A stretch of 64,000 nt of DNA. Source: Macrostomum hystrix. Lineage: Eukaryota > Platyhelminthes > Macrostomidae. The translations under genes and the position numbers were made by a program. The DNA lies in the NCBI GenBank assembly GCA_950097015.1, contig CATNEN010000007.1, forward strand, positions 8,030,001 through 8,094,000. Direction: 5' to 3'. Below the pieces are notes generated by a model. That model was given only the letters and a program-made list of their open reading frames with translations, searched no databases and was not told the origin of the DNA. Shown here piece by piece: positions 32,153 through 44,229 of the stretch (positions within the stretch are counted from its first letter, which is position 1; the number at the start of each line of letters is the position of its first letter).

Positions 32153-33598
32153 ATTCATACGCCAAGGTGTGTCGGGTCGGTGATGAAAGTGCAAAGGCTC
32201 GCACATCGCTTCAGTGCCATCTGCTCTGTCTGTGTTCGGCTCTGTCTGTCAAATTGGGAAAAGTTTGCTGACCTTTTTGCATTGTGAAAATCCGGTCACA
32301 ACTCGCAGCTGCTCCCTCTGTCTCAGAGTAGCTAAGTTGCGAATCCCTACGGTGGGAGACTTATCCCCAGAGCCCCCTGCTGATGCGGCTGATTTCAAAG
32401 AAATTTCTTTTTTGAAAAAAATTAAAATAGAGTTGCGGCTGCGGCTGCTTTAATTAAATTTAAGATTTTTCTACTCGCCACTCTCCCTAGCCCGGGTCGT
32501 GATTACCAAAGAAGACTTGCAAGATCATCGCTCAGACTCAATGAACTCAAGGCTGCCTTCCCCATATTCGACTAGGATAATAAATTATCGGCACTTGAGA
32601 GCTGAAGTACTTCTTGCCTGTAGAGGTAAGTTAGTTTTCGTTGCATGTACTCAAACTTATTTGCCAGCACCGGCTGAGCTAGAGATTTGGGTGTGTGATG
32701 GCCTCCTTTGTCCATGAACTGGGAACAGAGGTACGCACATCCTTTCGAAGCGACGCAAAATAGCTGCAGCGGTGCCACTGGCCGTGTTTTATTATTTTTT
32801 TAGCCCACTGATGAAACAGAATGAGCGAGACAAGAAGGCAAACTTTTAATTCTTACATTCACTTCCTTTGACAGTAGAAAGCAGACGTTATTAAAAATAG
32901 CCCACTACTTTGCGACAGCTCCCAAAGCAAATGACCGATTTTCCTGAAAGTCCGCCATATTGATCTAAATTTTCAAAGCCGTCCGACGTCAGCATCGTCG
33001 AGATATTCCGCGATTCTTGTCGACGAAGAACATTGCTCTGTATGTGGGTATACCCCCACAGTAGAACTGTTAACTGTTAACAGTAGAACTACCAAGGGGG
33101 ATTTTTTTGCTGCACCCGAACGGAACAATGCAAGCACATGAAACTCAAGAACACGGGCCAACTTTTTGTTGTGCATCTTCTGAAACAAGAAACAAGTCGC
33201 CAGCTCTTCAGACCGTCGAGATATTCAATGTTTCTGGCCAAGGTCCGATTTTTCCCATAAGAGCTAGTGTATTTCATACACCCCTATACACGAATTTGCA
33301 CTGCGCCTCAGTGCGGCCTTTCCAGACCTTCAAACTTTATCAGCATGTCACCCGAATGTGCTTGCATCATCTCCGTCTTTGGTGGTCACCGACCTTTACC
33401 TAGACGGACTGCGGGACCTTCAAATGCAAAAAATGTGGAAATAGGGCTCTCTGGACACCCTGACGCGAATTTCTAAAATTTCACTGCTGAAGCCTAAATA
33501 TTAGGCGCAGCTCAACCACAGTACACCATCGCCTAGTCTGTCAACCTATCAGTCACCACCCTACGCGGTTAGCTTTCAGGCGCTGCCAAAAAATGTTC

Positions 33599-33624
33599 TC
33601 AGGGGGGGGGGAATTCCCCCCCCT
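33599..33624. repeat. G10-AATT-C8 palindrome
   Basis: TCAGGGGGGGGGG then AATT then CCCCCCCCTG. The arms are nearly equal homopolymers (10 G against 8 C), so the site can form a GC hairpin or a G-quadruplex on either strand. Confidence 0.8.
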
Positions 33625-33911
33625 GGTATAAAAACGGGTGGCAAAATGGCTTGGTAGTCCTACTGTTAATTTATTTTTCTGCTTAGAGGGCTCAGTAAAA
33701 TGAAAAAATACGAAGGAACAAACGGGTAATTTCATACAAAAATCCGGATATCCTCATAGGATCCTAAATCTCGGGGAAGATTATGAAACAACATGCAGAT
33801 ATTTTAGTTTTTTCATGCATTGGGTCCGAGCCTTGCTCACGACACCGCGTGGAGAATAATGATTAAAAATAATGATGGCTACTGTAAGTAGTGTAATGAG
33901 GTTCCGACATG

Positions 33912-33929
33912 GTGCTAACCGGTTAGCAC
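33912..33929. repeat. Perfect 18-bp palindrome
   Basis: GTGCTAACC joined directly to GGTTAGCAC, about 215 bp downstream of the TRPM stop. Role unknown. Confidence 0.8.
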
Positions 33930-34102
33930 AGCAACACAGACTTCAGGGGGTTGAATGAAGTAGAACTTGAATTTCGCTGCTTTCGCAGAAAAAGGAATTG
34001 CTTGTAGAATGCCTAAAAACAAGAAAATTATATTCGATATATGCGTTATAATCTATATAACTTGCTCACTTATTTTTTTAATACGAGTCTGGAATTCCCT
34101 TT

Positions 34103-34108
34103 TTTATT
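34103..34108 (-). terminator. AATAAA polyadenylation signal of the TRPM gene
   Basis: TTTATT on the plus strand, which is AATAAA on the gene strand, 35 bp past the stop codon. Confidence 0.5.
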
Positions 34109-34142
34109 TTTTCAGGGTCGATTCTCGATTGTCAGCGGCAGG

Positions 34143-36726
34143 TCAGAAGTAGGCGCTGTGGTCGCCAGCTACCGTCTTCAGCAGGTCGCAGTGGCTGGCT
34201 CGCAGGGCCGTGCTGTAGGCCACCTCCACCCACTTCACCTGCTCGTCGCAGTCGGGCTCGGCGAAGGCCTGGACAGTGCGCGGAGGGTCAGAATTTTCAG
34301 TAACGTCTGTCTATTGGATCTGAGGTCTATGGGATCTGAGGTCTATGGGATCTGAGGTCTATGGGATCTGAGGTCTATGGGATCTGAGGTCTATGGGATC
34401 TGAGGTCTATGGGATCTGAGGTCTATGGGATCTGAGGTCTATGGGATCTGAGGTCTATGGGATCTGAGGTCTATGGGATCTGAGGTCTATGGGATCTGAG
34501 GTCTATGGGATCTGAGGTCTATGGGATCTGAGGTCTATGGGATCTGAGGTCTATCCAGGTGTGATGGGATCTGAGGTCTATGGGATCTGAGGTGTGATGG
34601 GATCTGAGGTCTATCCAGGTGTGATGGGATCTGAGGTCTATCCAGGTGTGATGGGATCTGAGGTCTATCCAGGTGTGATGGGATCTGAGGTCTATCCAGG
34701 TGTGATAGGATCTGAGGTCTATCCAGGTCGATGGGATCTGAGGAACTTGTACTCTGAAATGTGCATTTGCACTTTTTAGCGACACTAACTGCTTGAGATC
34801 TAATTCTGTTAAAGGTTACAGGTCAAATATTTGACCTTTGTTCATTATGATTGTTGTTCGTTAAATCTCTGGCAGCTTTGGAATCGAATAGTAGCAAAAT
34901 ATACCTTTAGTAGGCCGTCCGTGAATTTCGAATCCTCCGGCTCGTGAATGTTTACAACCACAGCCTCAATCCAGGCATTGTCCGCGTTCAGGTGGTCGTC
35001 CAGGTAGCCTTTGAAGATCTGCCACGTGTCACGTGCCAGGTAGGAGCATTTTTAGGAGCGGTTAAAAAGAATCTCCAAAGCTCCAATAAGGAATCGATAA
35101 CTCACCTGGACTGCCTTGGCCTTCTGGAGGGCCTCGGCCTCCTGGCTAACCCGACGACGCTTGCCGATCGCCTTCAGCCTGCGCAGGATGAAGGTCTTGA
35201 CGAGGCGGGGCACGCAGTCTTGCAGGTCGCAGTCGGCCAGGTGATCAGTCAGGAACTGCGGGAATTGGGAGATGCGTGAGAGCGTTAATTTGCTGTGGGG
35301 CGAGAGCGGATTGGGTGGTGGGAGGTAAAAGACCGGATTCACCGGTGTGATTAGACACGGGGGCTGTTGTTAGGAGAGACGATGGGCTCATCGAAGAGAT
35401 GAGATGATAGCAGGGAATGGCAGGCTGATAGCAGGGAATGGCAGGCTGATAGCAGGGAATGGCAGGCTGATAGCAGGGAATGGCAGGCTGATAGCAGGGA
35501 ATGGCAGGCTGATAGCAGGGAATGGCAGGCTGATAGCAGGGAATGGCAGGCTGATAGCAGGGAATGGCAGGCTGATAGCAGGGAATGGCAGGCTGATAGC
35601 AGGGAATGGCAGGCTGATAGCAGGGAATGGCAGGCTGATAGCAGGGAATGGCAGGCTGATAGCAGGGAATGGCAGGCTGATAGCAGGGAATGGCAGGCTG
35701 ATAGCAGGGAATGGCAGGCTGATAGCAGGGAATGGCAGGCTGATAGCAGGGAATGGCAGGCTGATAGCAGGGAATGGCAGGCACGGCTCACCCACGGCAG
35801 GCAGAACTGCCTGTTCCTGAACAATGCCGCCGCCTGCAGAATCGGCTGGCCCAGCCGGCTGGCCACGGCGCCGGTGACGGTGCGGCTCCAGCGGGTGAGG
35901 ACAACCACAAGGGCGGCGTTGGGTCCCCAGCGGGGCAGCAGGCCCTTGCCCTGCAGGCCGGTGCGGCCCATCGGGTTGAGCGGAGCGCCGGAGCTGCCGT
36001 CCAGCCGGTAGCGGCCCAGGACGCTCTGCCGGCGAAGCCGCGCGTTGGCGTCGAACTGGTTGAAGGTGATCGACGGCAGCGCCCTGCGTTGCGGCGGAGA
36101 AGAAGGGCGGAGCGGAAGGCTTGTAGCCCAAGGATTAAAGTGTGTTTTACGGGTTCCCCAGTCCACGGACTGACCAGCTGTCCACGGCGCGCAATAGCTA
36201 AGGCTGTGCCGCTCTGGCTGTACATTATCCCAGTGTCATTTCTATTCAATCTTCGAGGAAAAAAAAGAATTTAAAGGAGTGCTGTGGCACTGGCGTTTAA
36301 TTTAGTGCCAGTAGACCCGCACCCAGAGAGATGCCGTTCTGTCCATTCCACTGACTCCTGAGCACACACGAACTCCTGACGCGAACACAGATACCGTACA
36401 CAGGCTCATATTCATACAGGGGTGTACACCTGCCCTGGTATTCTCATCGTCAGACAGTGTACACTCTCGTAAATTGTACAACAAGCCATCCAGCCTCAGA
36501 ATGGTGCGAGAAGCAAATGCTTTAAACCACTTTGCCACATACCCTCCCTATCATTGCTCTAACTGAAACATGTACGCAATTCTCCTAATTAAGGAAATCA
36601 TCGATCTAGAGTTGAATGCGGCAAGCAGCCAAGCACTCACACTGTGGGTAGGTCGTGGCACTCGGGGCTCGGGTACACCAGCGTCTCGTCCGATGCGTCG
36701 TAGGCGAAGTAGTCGGGGTACTCGAC
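34143..36726 (-). CDS. TRPM2: TRPM NUDT9-homology domain exons
   Basis: Exon 36726-36641 reads VEYPDYFAYD. Exon 36083-35792 reads LPSITFNQFD, then LNPMGRTGLQGKGLLPRWGP and LVVVLTRWSR, nearly the NUDT9/TRPM2 sequence. Exon 35255-35106 replaces the Nudix-box region. Exon 35018-34905 reads IFKGYLDDHLNADNAWIEAV, like YKGYMDDPRNTDNAWIETV. The last exon, 34268-34143, ends HSAYF, like the human AHY end. The domain binds ADP-ribose in TRPM2. Confidence 0.93.
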
Positions 36727-39700
36727 CTGCGGGCAGGGCAGAGTGGAAACAATTATGCTATTATTGATAATTGTCCATGCGCGTGATTGGTTGCCTTTTT
36801 TAGCTTGCCAAACTGGTGACGTCACCCACCTCCCAGTTGGCCTTGTCAGCTGGCACGTTCATTCGCATGCCCGGGTAGCGCTCGAAGTTGAACGGCGCGT
36901 AGCGCCACAGGCGGTGGTTCAGGAAGCCGAACTGCACCACGCGACCTGCGCCTGGCTCGGCCACCTCAGGACGCTGCGTCTCCAGGGCGCCACCATCGAC
37001 ATCATCGCCAGCGCCATCCGATGATGACGACTTTGTTGACGAGGTGGAGGATCGTCGCCTTCGGTGCTCCCGCCTCGGCTCGGCTGACGATCGGGCGGCG
37101 CGCATTCGCTCGACGGCAGACTCCGCCACAGCCCCCACCGACACGGGCGTCGCTCGCAGCGCTTCGGCCGCGGCGAGACGCGCCGCCTCCTGGAACCAGG
37201 GCGGCGGCTCCGCCTGGTTAAATATGCCGACCACGGCGGCCCGCACCCGCTCCTCCAGCTGCGGGTCCCGCGCCAAAATCGGCGGCTCTGCGGTGCGCTC
37301 GCTCAGCCGCAGCAGCAGCCGCTCCTGGGTGTCGCGCAGGTCGCGCGCAGTCGCCGCCAGGGCCGTCACCTGGGCGGTGAGATCGGCGACCTTCATCTCG
37401 ACATCCGAGCCCAGCTTGGACAACTGAGTGTCCACCGTTTTGAACTTCTTCTCGAGCTCCATGCCGATGCCGCTGGTGGCGTCAGTCATCTGCTTGGCCA
37501 TGTCCATTGCGCCCGGCATCAGCTGCTGCATGCCAGGGCCGCCCAGGCCGCCAGTGCGCACAATGATGGAGCGAGAGTCGCCACCTCTCATGCCCTTTTT
37601 GCCGTGCATCTCCTCGCCCTGGCGCAGGTAGTCCATAGCCTTCATGTGCTCCCATTTCACCAGCTCGCGTTCCTTCTTGGCGTTGCGCAGGTAGCTAATG
37701 CACAGCGGGTCCTTCCTGTCAGCGATCCGGCTGCAGCCGCAGCGCTTCATGGTGAACACGATGAGCTCGTAGATGTGCCAGAACACTATAAACGGCGGAG
37801 CCAGCGGCGAGCGCTCTAGGTACTCCTTGATCATGTTGTAGCGCTGATAGTTCCAGTGCTGCGCCGAGAACTGATGAATGGAATCGTAGGTGCTGGAGAA
37901 CATGGCGATCAATAGGTTGAACATGAGTATGTTAGTGAGCAGCACATAGATGCCCAGCATGATGGGCACCAGCCACCTGGCCGCCCAGTTCGGGCATTTT
38001 CCTTCCTTCTGGCAGTCATCGTCTGCGAATTGGAGAAAATTCTTGCCGCTTTGATTGCTAGACTAAGTTATACTCCAGGACGAAGTGAGATATTGGATGG
38101 GACACAGAAAAGGACACAGGACAAGACAGGACAGGACAGGACAGGACAGGGCAGGACAGGGCAGGACAGGACAGGACAGGGCAGGACAGGACAGGACAGG
38201 ACAGGACAGGACAGGACAGGGCAGGACAGGACAGGACAGGGCAGGACAGGACAGGGCAGGACAGGACAGGACAGGACAGGACAGGGCAGGACAGGACAGG
38301 ACAGGACAGGACAGGACAGGACAGGACAGGACAGGACAGGGCAGGACAGGACAGGACAGGACAGGACAGGGCAGGACAGGACAGGACAGGACAGGACAGG
38401 ACAGGACAGGGCAGGACAGGACAGGACAGGGCAGGACAGGACAGGACAGGACAGGACAGGACAGGACAGGACAGGACAGGACAGGACAGGACAGGACAGG
38501 ACAGGACAAAGGATAGGACATAGGAGAGAACACAGGATAGGACATATAAGGGAACATGGGACAGAACAGGACACAGGACGTGACACAAGACGGGACACAG
38601 GACATAGGACAGAACACAGGACACAGGACACAGGACACAAGACAGGTCACAGGACACAGGACACAGGACACAGGACACAGGACACAGGACACAGGACACA
38701 GGACACAGGACACAGGACACAGGACACAGGACACAGGACACAGGACACAGGACACAGGACACAGGACACAGGACACAGGACACTCACTCTTGGCCTGCAC
38801 AGTATCGAGCGCCATCTCGCCAAACATTTGAAACCAGGCCCTGGTTAAGAACTGGAGGAAGATCTGCGGCTGCGTGAGGTTCTCCGGCATAGTCTTGTTC
38901 AAGTCAGTGTTGGGCGTGTACATGCCGATGGGGTAGGCGATGGCCTGTGCGGCTACGCCGTAGCCCAAGATGAAGACCAGCAGGATGACCATGAACGGGA
39001 TGAGATCGTTAATGACCATTTTGCCAATCATGATGAGCTTCGGGCCCAGCGCGATGTGAAAGCTGAAGATGTACATGAGCCGAATATAGTAGGCGAACAA
39101 GCTGAATGCGTACATGATTCTGGCCACGACAAACAGCGTGTCCGTCAGAATGATGTTGTACTCCATTGTGCCTAGCATGATGGAAGACCTGCTCTCCTGG
39201 TGCATTGAGATCAGTCTCAGGATGAAGCCAATCAGAAACAGTCCTGCTGCTGTGCAGTCCAGCTTGTTCCAGCTGTCCGATATGTACGTCCTGAAGCTGT
39301 CCCCGGACAGCGTTGCCTGCGGGTTGCAGACAGTTGCGGCTGCTTATTTCCTGCGCTCTCCCTCCGCCTCCCTTCTCTCCACCTCTCTCTTCATCTCTCA
39401 CCCACCTCTCTCTCCACCTCCCTTCTCTCCACCTCCCTTCTCTCCACCTCTCTTCTCTCCACCTCTCTCTCCACCTCTCTTCTCTCCACCTCTCTTCTCT
39501 CCACCTCTCTCCATCTCTCTCCTCCTCACCTCTCTTCTCTCCACCTCTCTCCACCTCTCTTCTCTCCACCTCTCTTCTCTCCACCTCTCTCCACCTCTCT
39601 CCACCTCTCTCCACCTCTCTTCTCTCCACCTCTCTCTCCACCTCTCCCTCCACCTCTCTCTCTCCACCTCTCTTCTCTCCAACTCTCTTCTCTCGCCCTC

Positions 39701-42700
39701 TCTTCTCATCTCACAGTACTTCTGCCCTTTCTCTCACCATTCCCTCGGGCCATTTTTATTCCTAATTGAAATAGAGCCTGAGCTTTAGTATTGACAAAAT
39801 ATGAGCAATTTTCTATTTGTTCTCGTATTAACATAGAAGGTCTGCGAAACTTATCCTGTGATTTTATAAAAATTAAAGTGGAAATTTCAGACGATTTCCA
39901 TTTACGAAGTTTTTTTCTCTTTTTATCCAGATCCCACTGCTCAAAATGTCGCATGTGGACTAAAGAGTTTGAGTTGTAATTCAGTTTCTTCCGCTGTCTC
40001 GACTGCACTGTCCAATATACTGGCCAAACTCATTATCTGAAGCAGGGTTGAAATGAGGCATGGCTGCAGCCGCGCATTCAAATTGAACTGTCATTCTCCG
40101 CCAGGCTTCAATGCTCCAAATTATTATCGTATGAGGCAAAGTTCATTTTCCTAGAACTGGGCAAAGTCCACAAGACTAGGCAGACTAGAGCACCAAGCCT
40201 TCATGGCAAATTGTAAAAAACACAAGAGAACACGTGGATTTCAACAAATCCTGTGTCATTTTTTGAATCCCCCGGCAAAATTTGTTTCATTAAAATTCAT
40301 TTGTTTTAATTAAACAGGTAAACAGCAGGCGGTTTCCAATTGAACTTTGTTGCCAGATTAATTAAGTTTAAAACCATCGTTGAAACTCTCAGTGCGCTCA
40401 CTCGATGAATGAAAAAAATGATTTTTTACGAAAACTAGCAGCCAAGTTGCTGCTTCGAACCCCGAGATTCTAGTAATTTTTATGGATGAGCACGGCTTTT
40501 GAGACGCCTTTGAGTCGAGCCGCTGAGTACCTCGACATCCGAAGGGTCTTTTCTGCCACCCCTTAACCTCGAAGGTGATGCGAGACTCGGCATTAATTAC
40601 CAAGCAGGTGATTATTCCGCTGTTGATTGTCCATCGAGTGCTGCCGAAGGCTGAGACATAAATATCTTTGACCTTCCGCCGATTTGTGCGCCGAATTTTC
40701 CTGTGCACCGCCTAGATTATTCGATTCCTCAGCTGTTTCCCAGCCTGATCCTTAGATTCCTCAGCTGTTTCCCAGCCTGATCCTTAGATTCCTCGGCTGT
40801 TTCCCAGCCCGATCCTTCGATTTCTCGGCTGTTTCCCAGCCCGATCCTTCGATTTCTCGGCTGTTTCCCAGCCCGATCCTTCGATTCATGGGCTGTTTCC
40901 CAGCCTGATTCTTAAATTCCTCGGCTGTTTCTTAGCCCGATCCTTCGATTTCTCAGCTGTTTCCCAGCCCGATCCTTCGATTTCTCAGCTGTTTCCCAGC
41001 CTGATTATTAGATTCCTCAGCTGTTTCCCAGCCTGATTATTAGATTCCTCGGCTGTTTCCCAGCCTGATTATTAGATTCCTCGGCTGTTTCCCAGCCCGA
41101 TCCTTCGATTTCTCGGCTGTTTCCCAGCCTGATTCTTAGATTCCTCGGCTGTTTCCCAGCCCGATCCTTCGACTTCTCAGCTGTTTCTCAGCCTGATTCT
41201 TAGATTCCTCGGCTGTTTCCCAGCCTGATTATTAGATTCCTCAGCTGTTTCCCAGCCCGATCCTTCGATTTCTCGGCTGTTTCCCAGCCTGATTCTTAGA
41301 TTCCTCGGCTGTTTCCCAGCCTGATCCTTCGATTCCTCGGCTGTTTCCCAGCCTGATCCTTAGATTCCTCGGCTGTTTCCCAGCCCGATCCTTCGATTTC
41401 TCAGCTGTTTCTCAGCCTGATTCTTAGATTCCTCGGCTGTTTCCCAGCCTGATTATTCGATTCCTCGGCTGTTTTCCTCGGCTGTTTCCCAGCCTGATCC
41501 TCACATTTCCAGCAAACCATAAGCGCCTTGAGGCAGCTAAATCTCTGCTCACCTGTTTCACCTCTTCGAGCAGCAGGGAGATGATCCACACGACAACCAG
41601 GCACTCCAGCCAGTCGATTTGCAGCTCAAATTCAAACAGCAACAGGTAGCTGAACAGGAAGAGGAAGGTCACGAAGGAGAACTGAAACGGACGGATATTG
41701 GGATGGCGTCGTTTTAGGATTTTGATGATGTTTTGGCATCTCAGAATGGTATGGGATCTCAAAATGGATTGGATCTCAGAATGTGATGGGATCTCAGAAT
41801 GTGATGGGATCTCAGAATGGGATGGGATCTCAGAATGTGATGGGATCTCAGAATGGGATGGGATCTCAGAATGTGATGGGATCTCAGAATGTGATGGGAT
41901 CTCAGAATGGGATGGGATCTCAGAATGTGATGGGATCTCAGAATGGGATGGGATCTCAGAATGTTATGGGATCTCAGAATGGTATGGGATCTCAGAATGT
42001 TATGGGATCTCAAAATAGTATGGGATCTCAGAATGGGATGGGATCTCAGAATGTTATGGGATCTCAAAATAGTATGGGATCTCAGAATGGTATGGGATCT
42101 CAGAATGTTATGGGATCTCAAAATGGTATGGGATCTCAGAATGTTATGGGATCTCAGAATGTTATGGGATCTCAAAATGGTATGGGATCTCAGAATTGTT
42201 TTGGCATCTTGTGTTTTCGGTTGCTGGGACTTCATTACGCTGCAATCGCACCATCCAGTATGTGTAATTCTCCAGTGAGCTCATTGCTCACCGTATTGTA
42301 CACAAACCGGATCACCGGTGCCTGGTAGAAGCACTTCAGGTGTTTGCAGAGCTCAGAGCAGCTGAAGTTCCTTGACGCTTTGAGGCTGTGGTGGATAGGG
42401 AATTTAATTAATTAATTTGCGTGAATTAAAACTCAATAGCGCTAAAAGCCTGCTTAAAGCTAAAATAATTAATTAGCACTGCCCTGAAATAAAATGAATT
42501 TCCGCTTTAAAATGCACAGCATTACATTTTTTGCATATCCATTGTATTGAGCATTAGGCACTAAACTCGCTTAGTTTAGGATTAGGGATTAAATTCTAAA
42601 AACTCTATGAGGAAGATCATGATTGTGTTGAGAATATCCGAGCAGCATTGTTAGGGGCTAACAAAGTGTTCGTCGGCTCGTCCTCGTCGTATTGGTCCTC

Positions 42701-44187
42701 GTCCATCGCCGTCGCGGAGCCCAGGCCCTCCGCGGAGCCGGGCCGGCGGAGCTGCTTCGAGCTGGAGCTAAAATCGCCGGCAAATTTTCGTGAAATTTTT
42801 TTCTTTTGTTTTATTCAGAAAATCATACACTATTCTAAGCTACTGATTGGCAGTAGCATGATAGGAACATTTCCCGTTATATATCTCTCTTTCATTCTGA
42901 GACACTCGGTAGGATGCTGCCCAGAGCTTGGAGCTTTTAACTCCTAACTGAGAGGTCAGGAGTTCGAATCTAAACCCAATAAATCTGTGCCCTAATTTAT
43001 CTTTTTTATTTCCCTTTGATTCAGTTTATCCGTCTGTAAAAGTACCGGCATCAGCTGGGTGGGAAACTTGGATGTCCCCAGTCCAAAGACTGAATGGCTG
43101 TACCTCATACCTCTTTATTTTTCACCTTATATTAGAGGCCCATAGAGACTTCAATCATAACAATTTGCAGGAGGGCTGTGAGCACTGGCACATTCTTTGG
43201 TGATCCGCTGCCAGCGAGGTGGCAAGTCAGCTCTCCCATACCGCTGATCCCTGAGCAGACACTATCGGTATGCAGGCACAAACTCATACAGGTGTGCACA
43301 TCTGCCCTGACTCACAGCCTTGTTTTCAAAACAAGCCACCAAGCCGTCTCTCCAAATAAATGTGGCCTCGCCGCGTAATCCAGCTCAGAGACTTTGGTTT
43401 TAGAGGCAAACGCGTTAGACTGCTCTGCGACTCACGCCCACCGATAATTCAATACATCAGTTCATTAGTGGATACATTAGTTAATACATTAGTGGACTCG
43501 GAGTGAGGTCGGTATATCGGAGTGAGGTGGGTTCTGTAGGAGTGAGGTGGGTTGTATCGGAGTGAGGTGGGCGTATTGGAGTGAGGTGGGTTGTATCGAA
43601 GTGAGGTTGGCGTATAGGAGTGAGGTGGGTTGTATCGGAGTGAGGTGGGCGTATTGGAGTGAGGTGGGTTGTATCGGAGTGAGGTGGGTGCATTGAATGT
43701 GAGGTGGGTTGTATCGAAGTGAGGTGGGCGTATTGGAGTGAGGTGGGTTGTATCGGAGTGAGGTGGGCGTATTGAATGTGAGGTGGGTTGTATCGAAGTG
43801 AGGTGGGTTGTATCGAAGTGAGGTGGGCGTATTGGAGTGAGGTGGGTTGTATCGGAGTGAGGTGGGCGTATTGGAGTGAGGTGGGTTGCATCGGAGTGAG
43901 GTGGGCGTATTGAATGTGAGGTGGGTTGTATCGAAGTGAGGTGGGTGTATTGGAGTGAGTTAGGTTGTATCGGAGTGAGGTGGGTGTAACGGAGTGAGGT
44001 GGGCGTATTGCAGTAATCCAGTTCAGAGACTTCATCGTGAGAGGCAAACGCGTTAGACCGCTCTGCCACACAACCCCATCGATAATTTGACAAATCAGAT
44101 CCCTATTGTTAATGGAACTGAACTGACCTCTCCTGGCCTCCTCCGTGCGGCGACATCTCCAGAGCAACTTGGTCACTCTCAACAGCC

Positions 44188-44229
<42 letters not shown>

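Larger units (their letters stand above)
32160..34100. other. Intergenic region downstream of TRPM
   Basis: No gene is supported. It contains two notable palindromes (33599-33624 and 33912-33929) and a direct repeat CAGTAGAACT around 33058 and 33079. Confidence 0.4.

Noticed and set aside
31709-32287. Cys-rich and His/Thr-rich frames
   Set aside because: Simple ACACACAGC repeats read in several registers; no gene.
35404-35820. MIAGNGRL-repeat protein
   Set aside because: A 21-bp minisatellite inside the intron between two phase-matched NUDT9H exons.
38030-38848. Frames rich in TGQDR or SCPVL
   Set aside because: Pentamer and heptamer arrays in a TRPM intron; the true exon ends at donor 38788.
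42903-42975. A functional tRNA-Lys gene
   Set aside because: An anticodon-like stem and B box are visible, but the T-arm and acceptor stem do not pair and SINE 2 body sequence follows.
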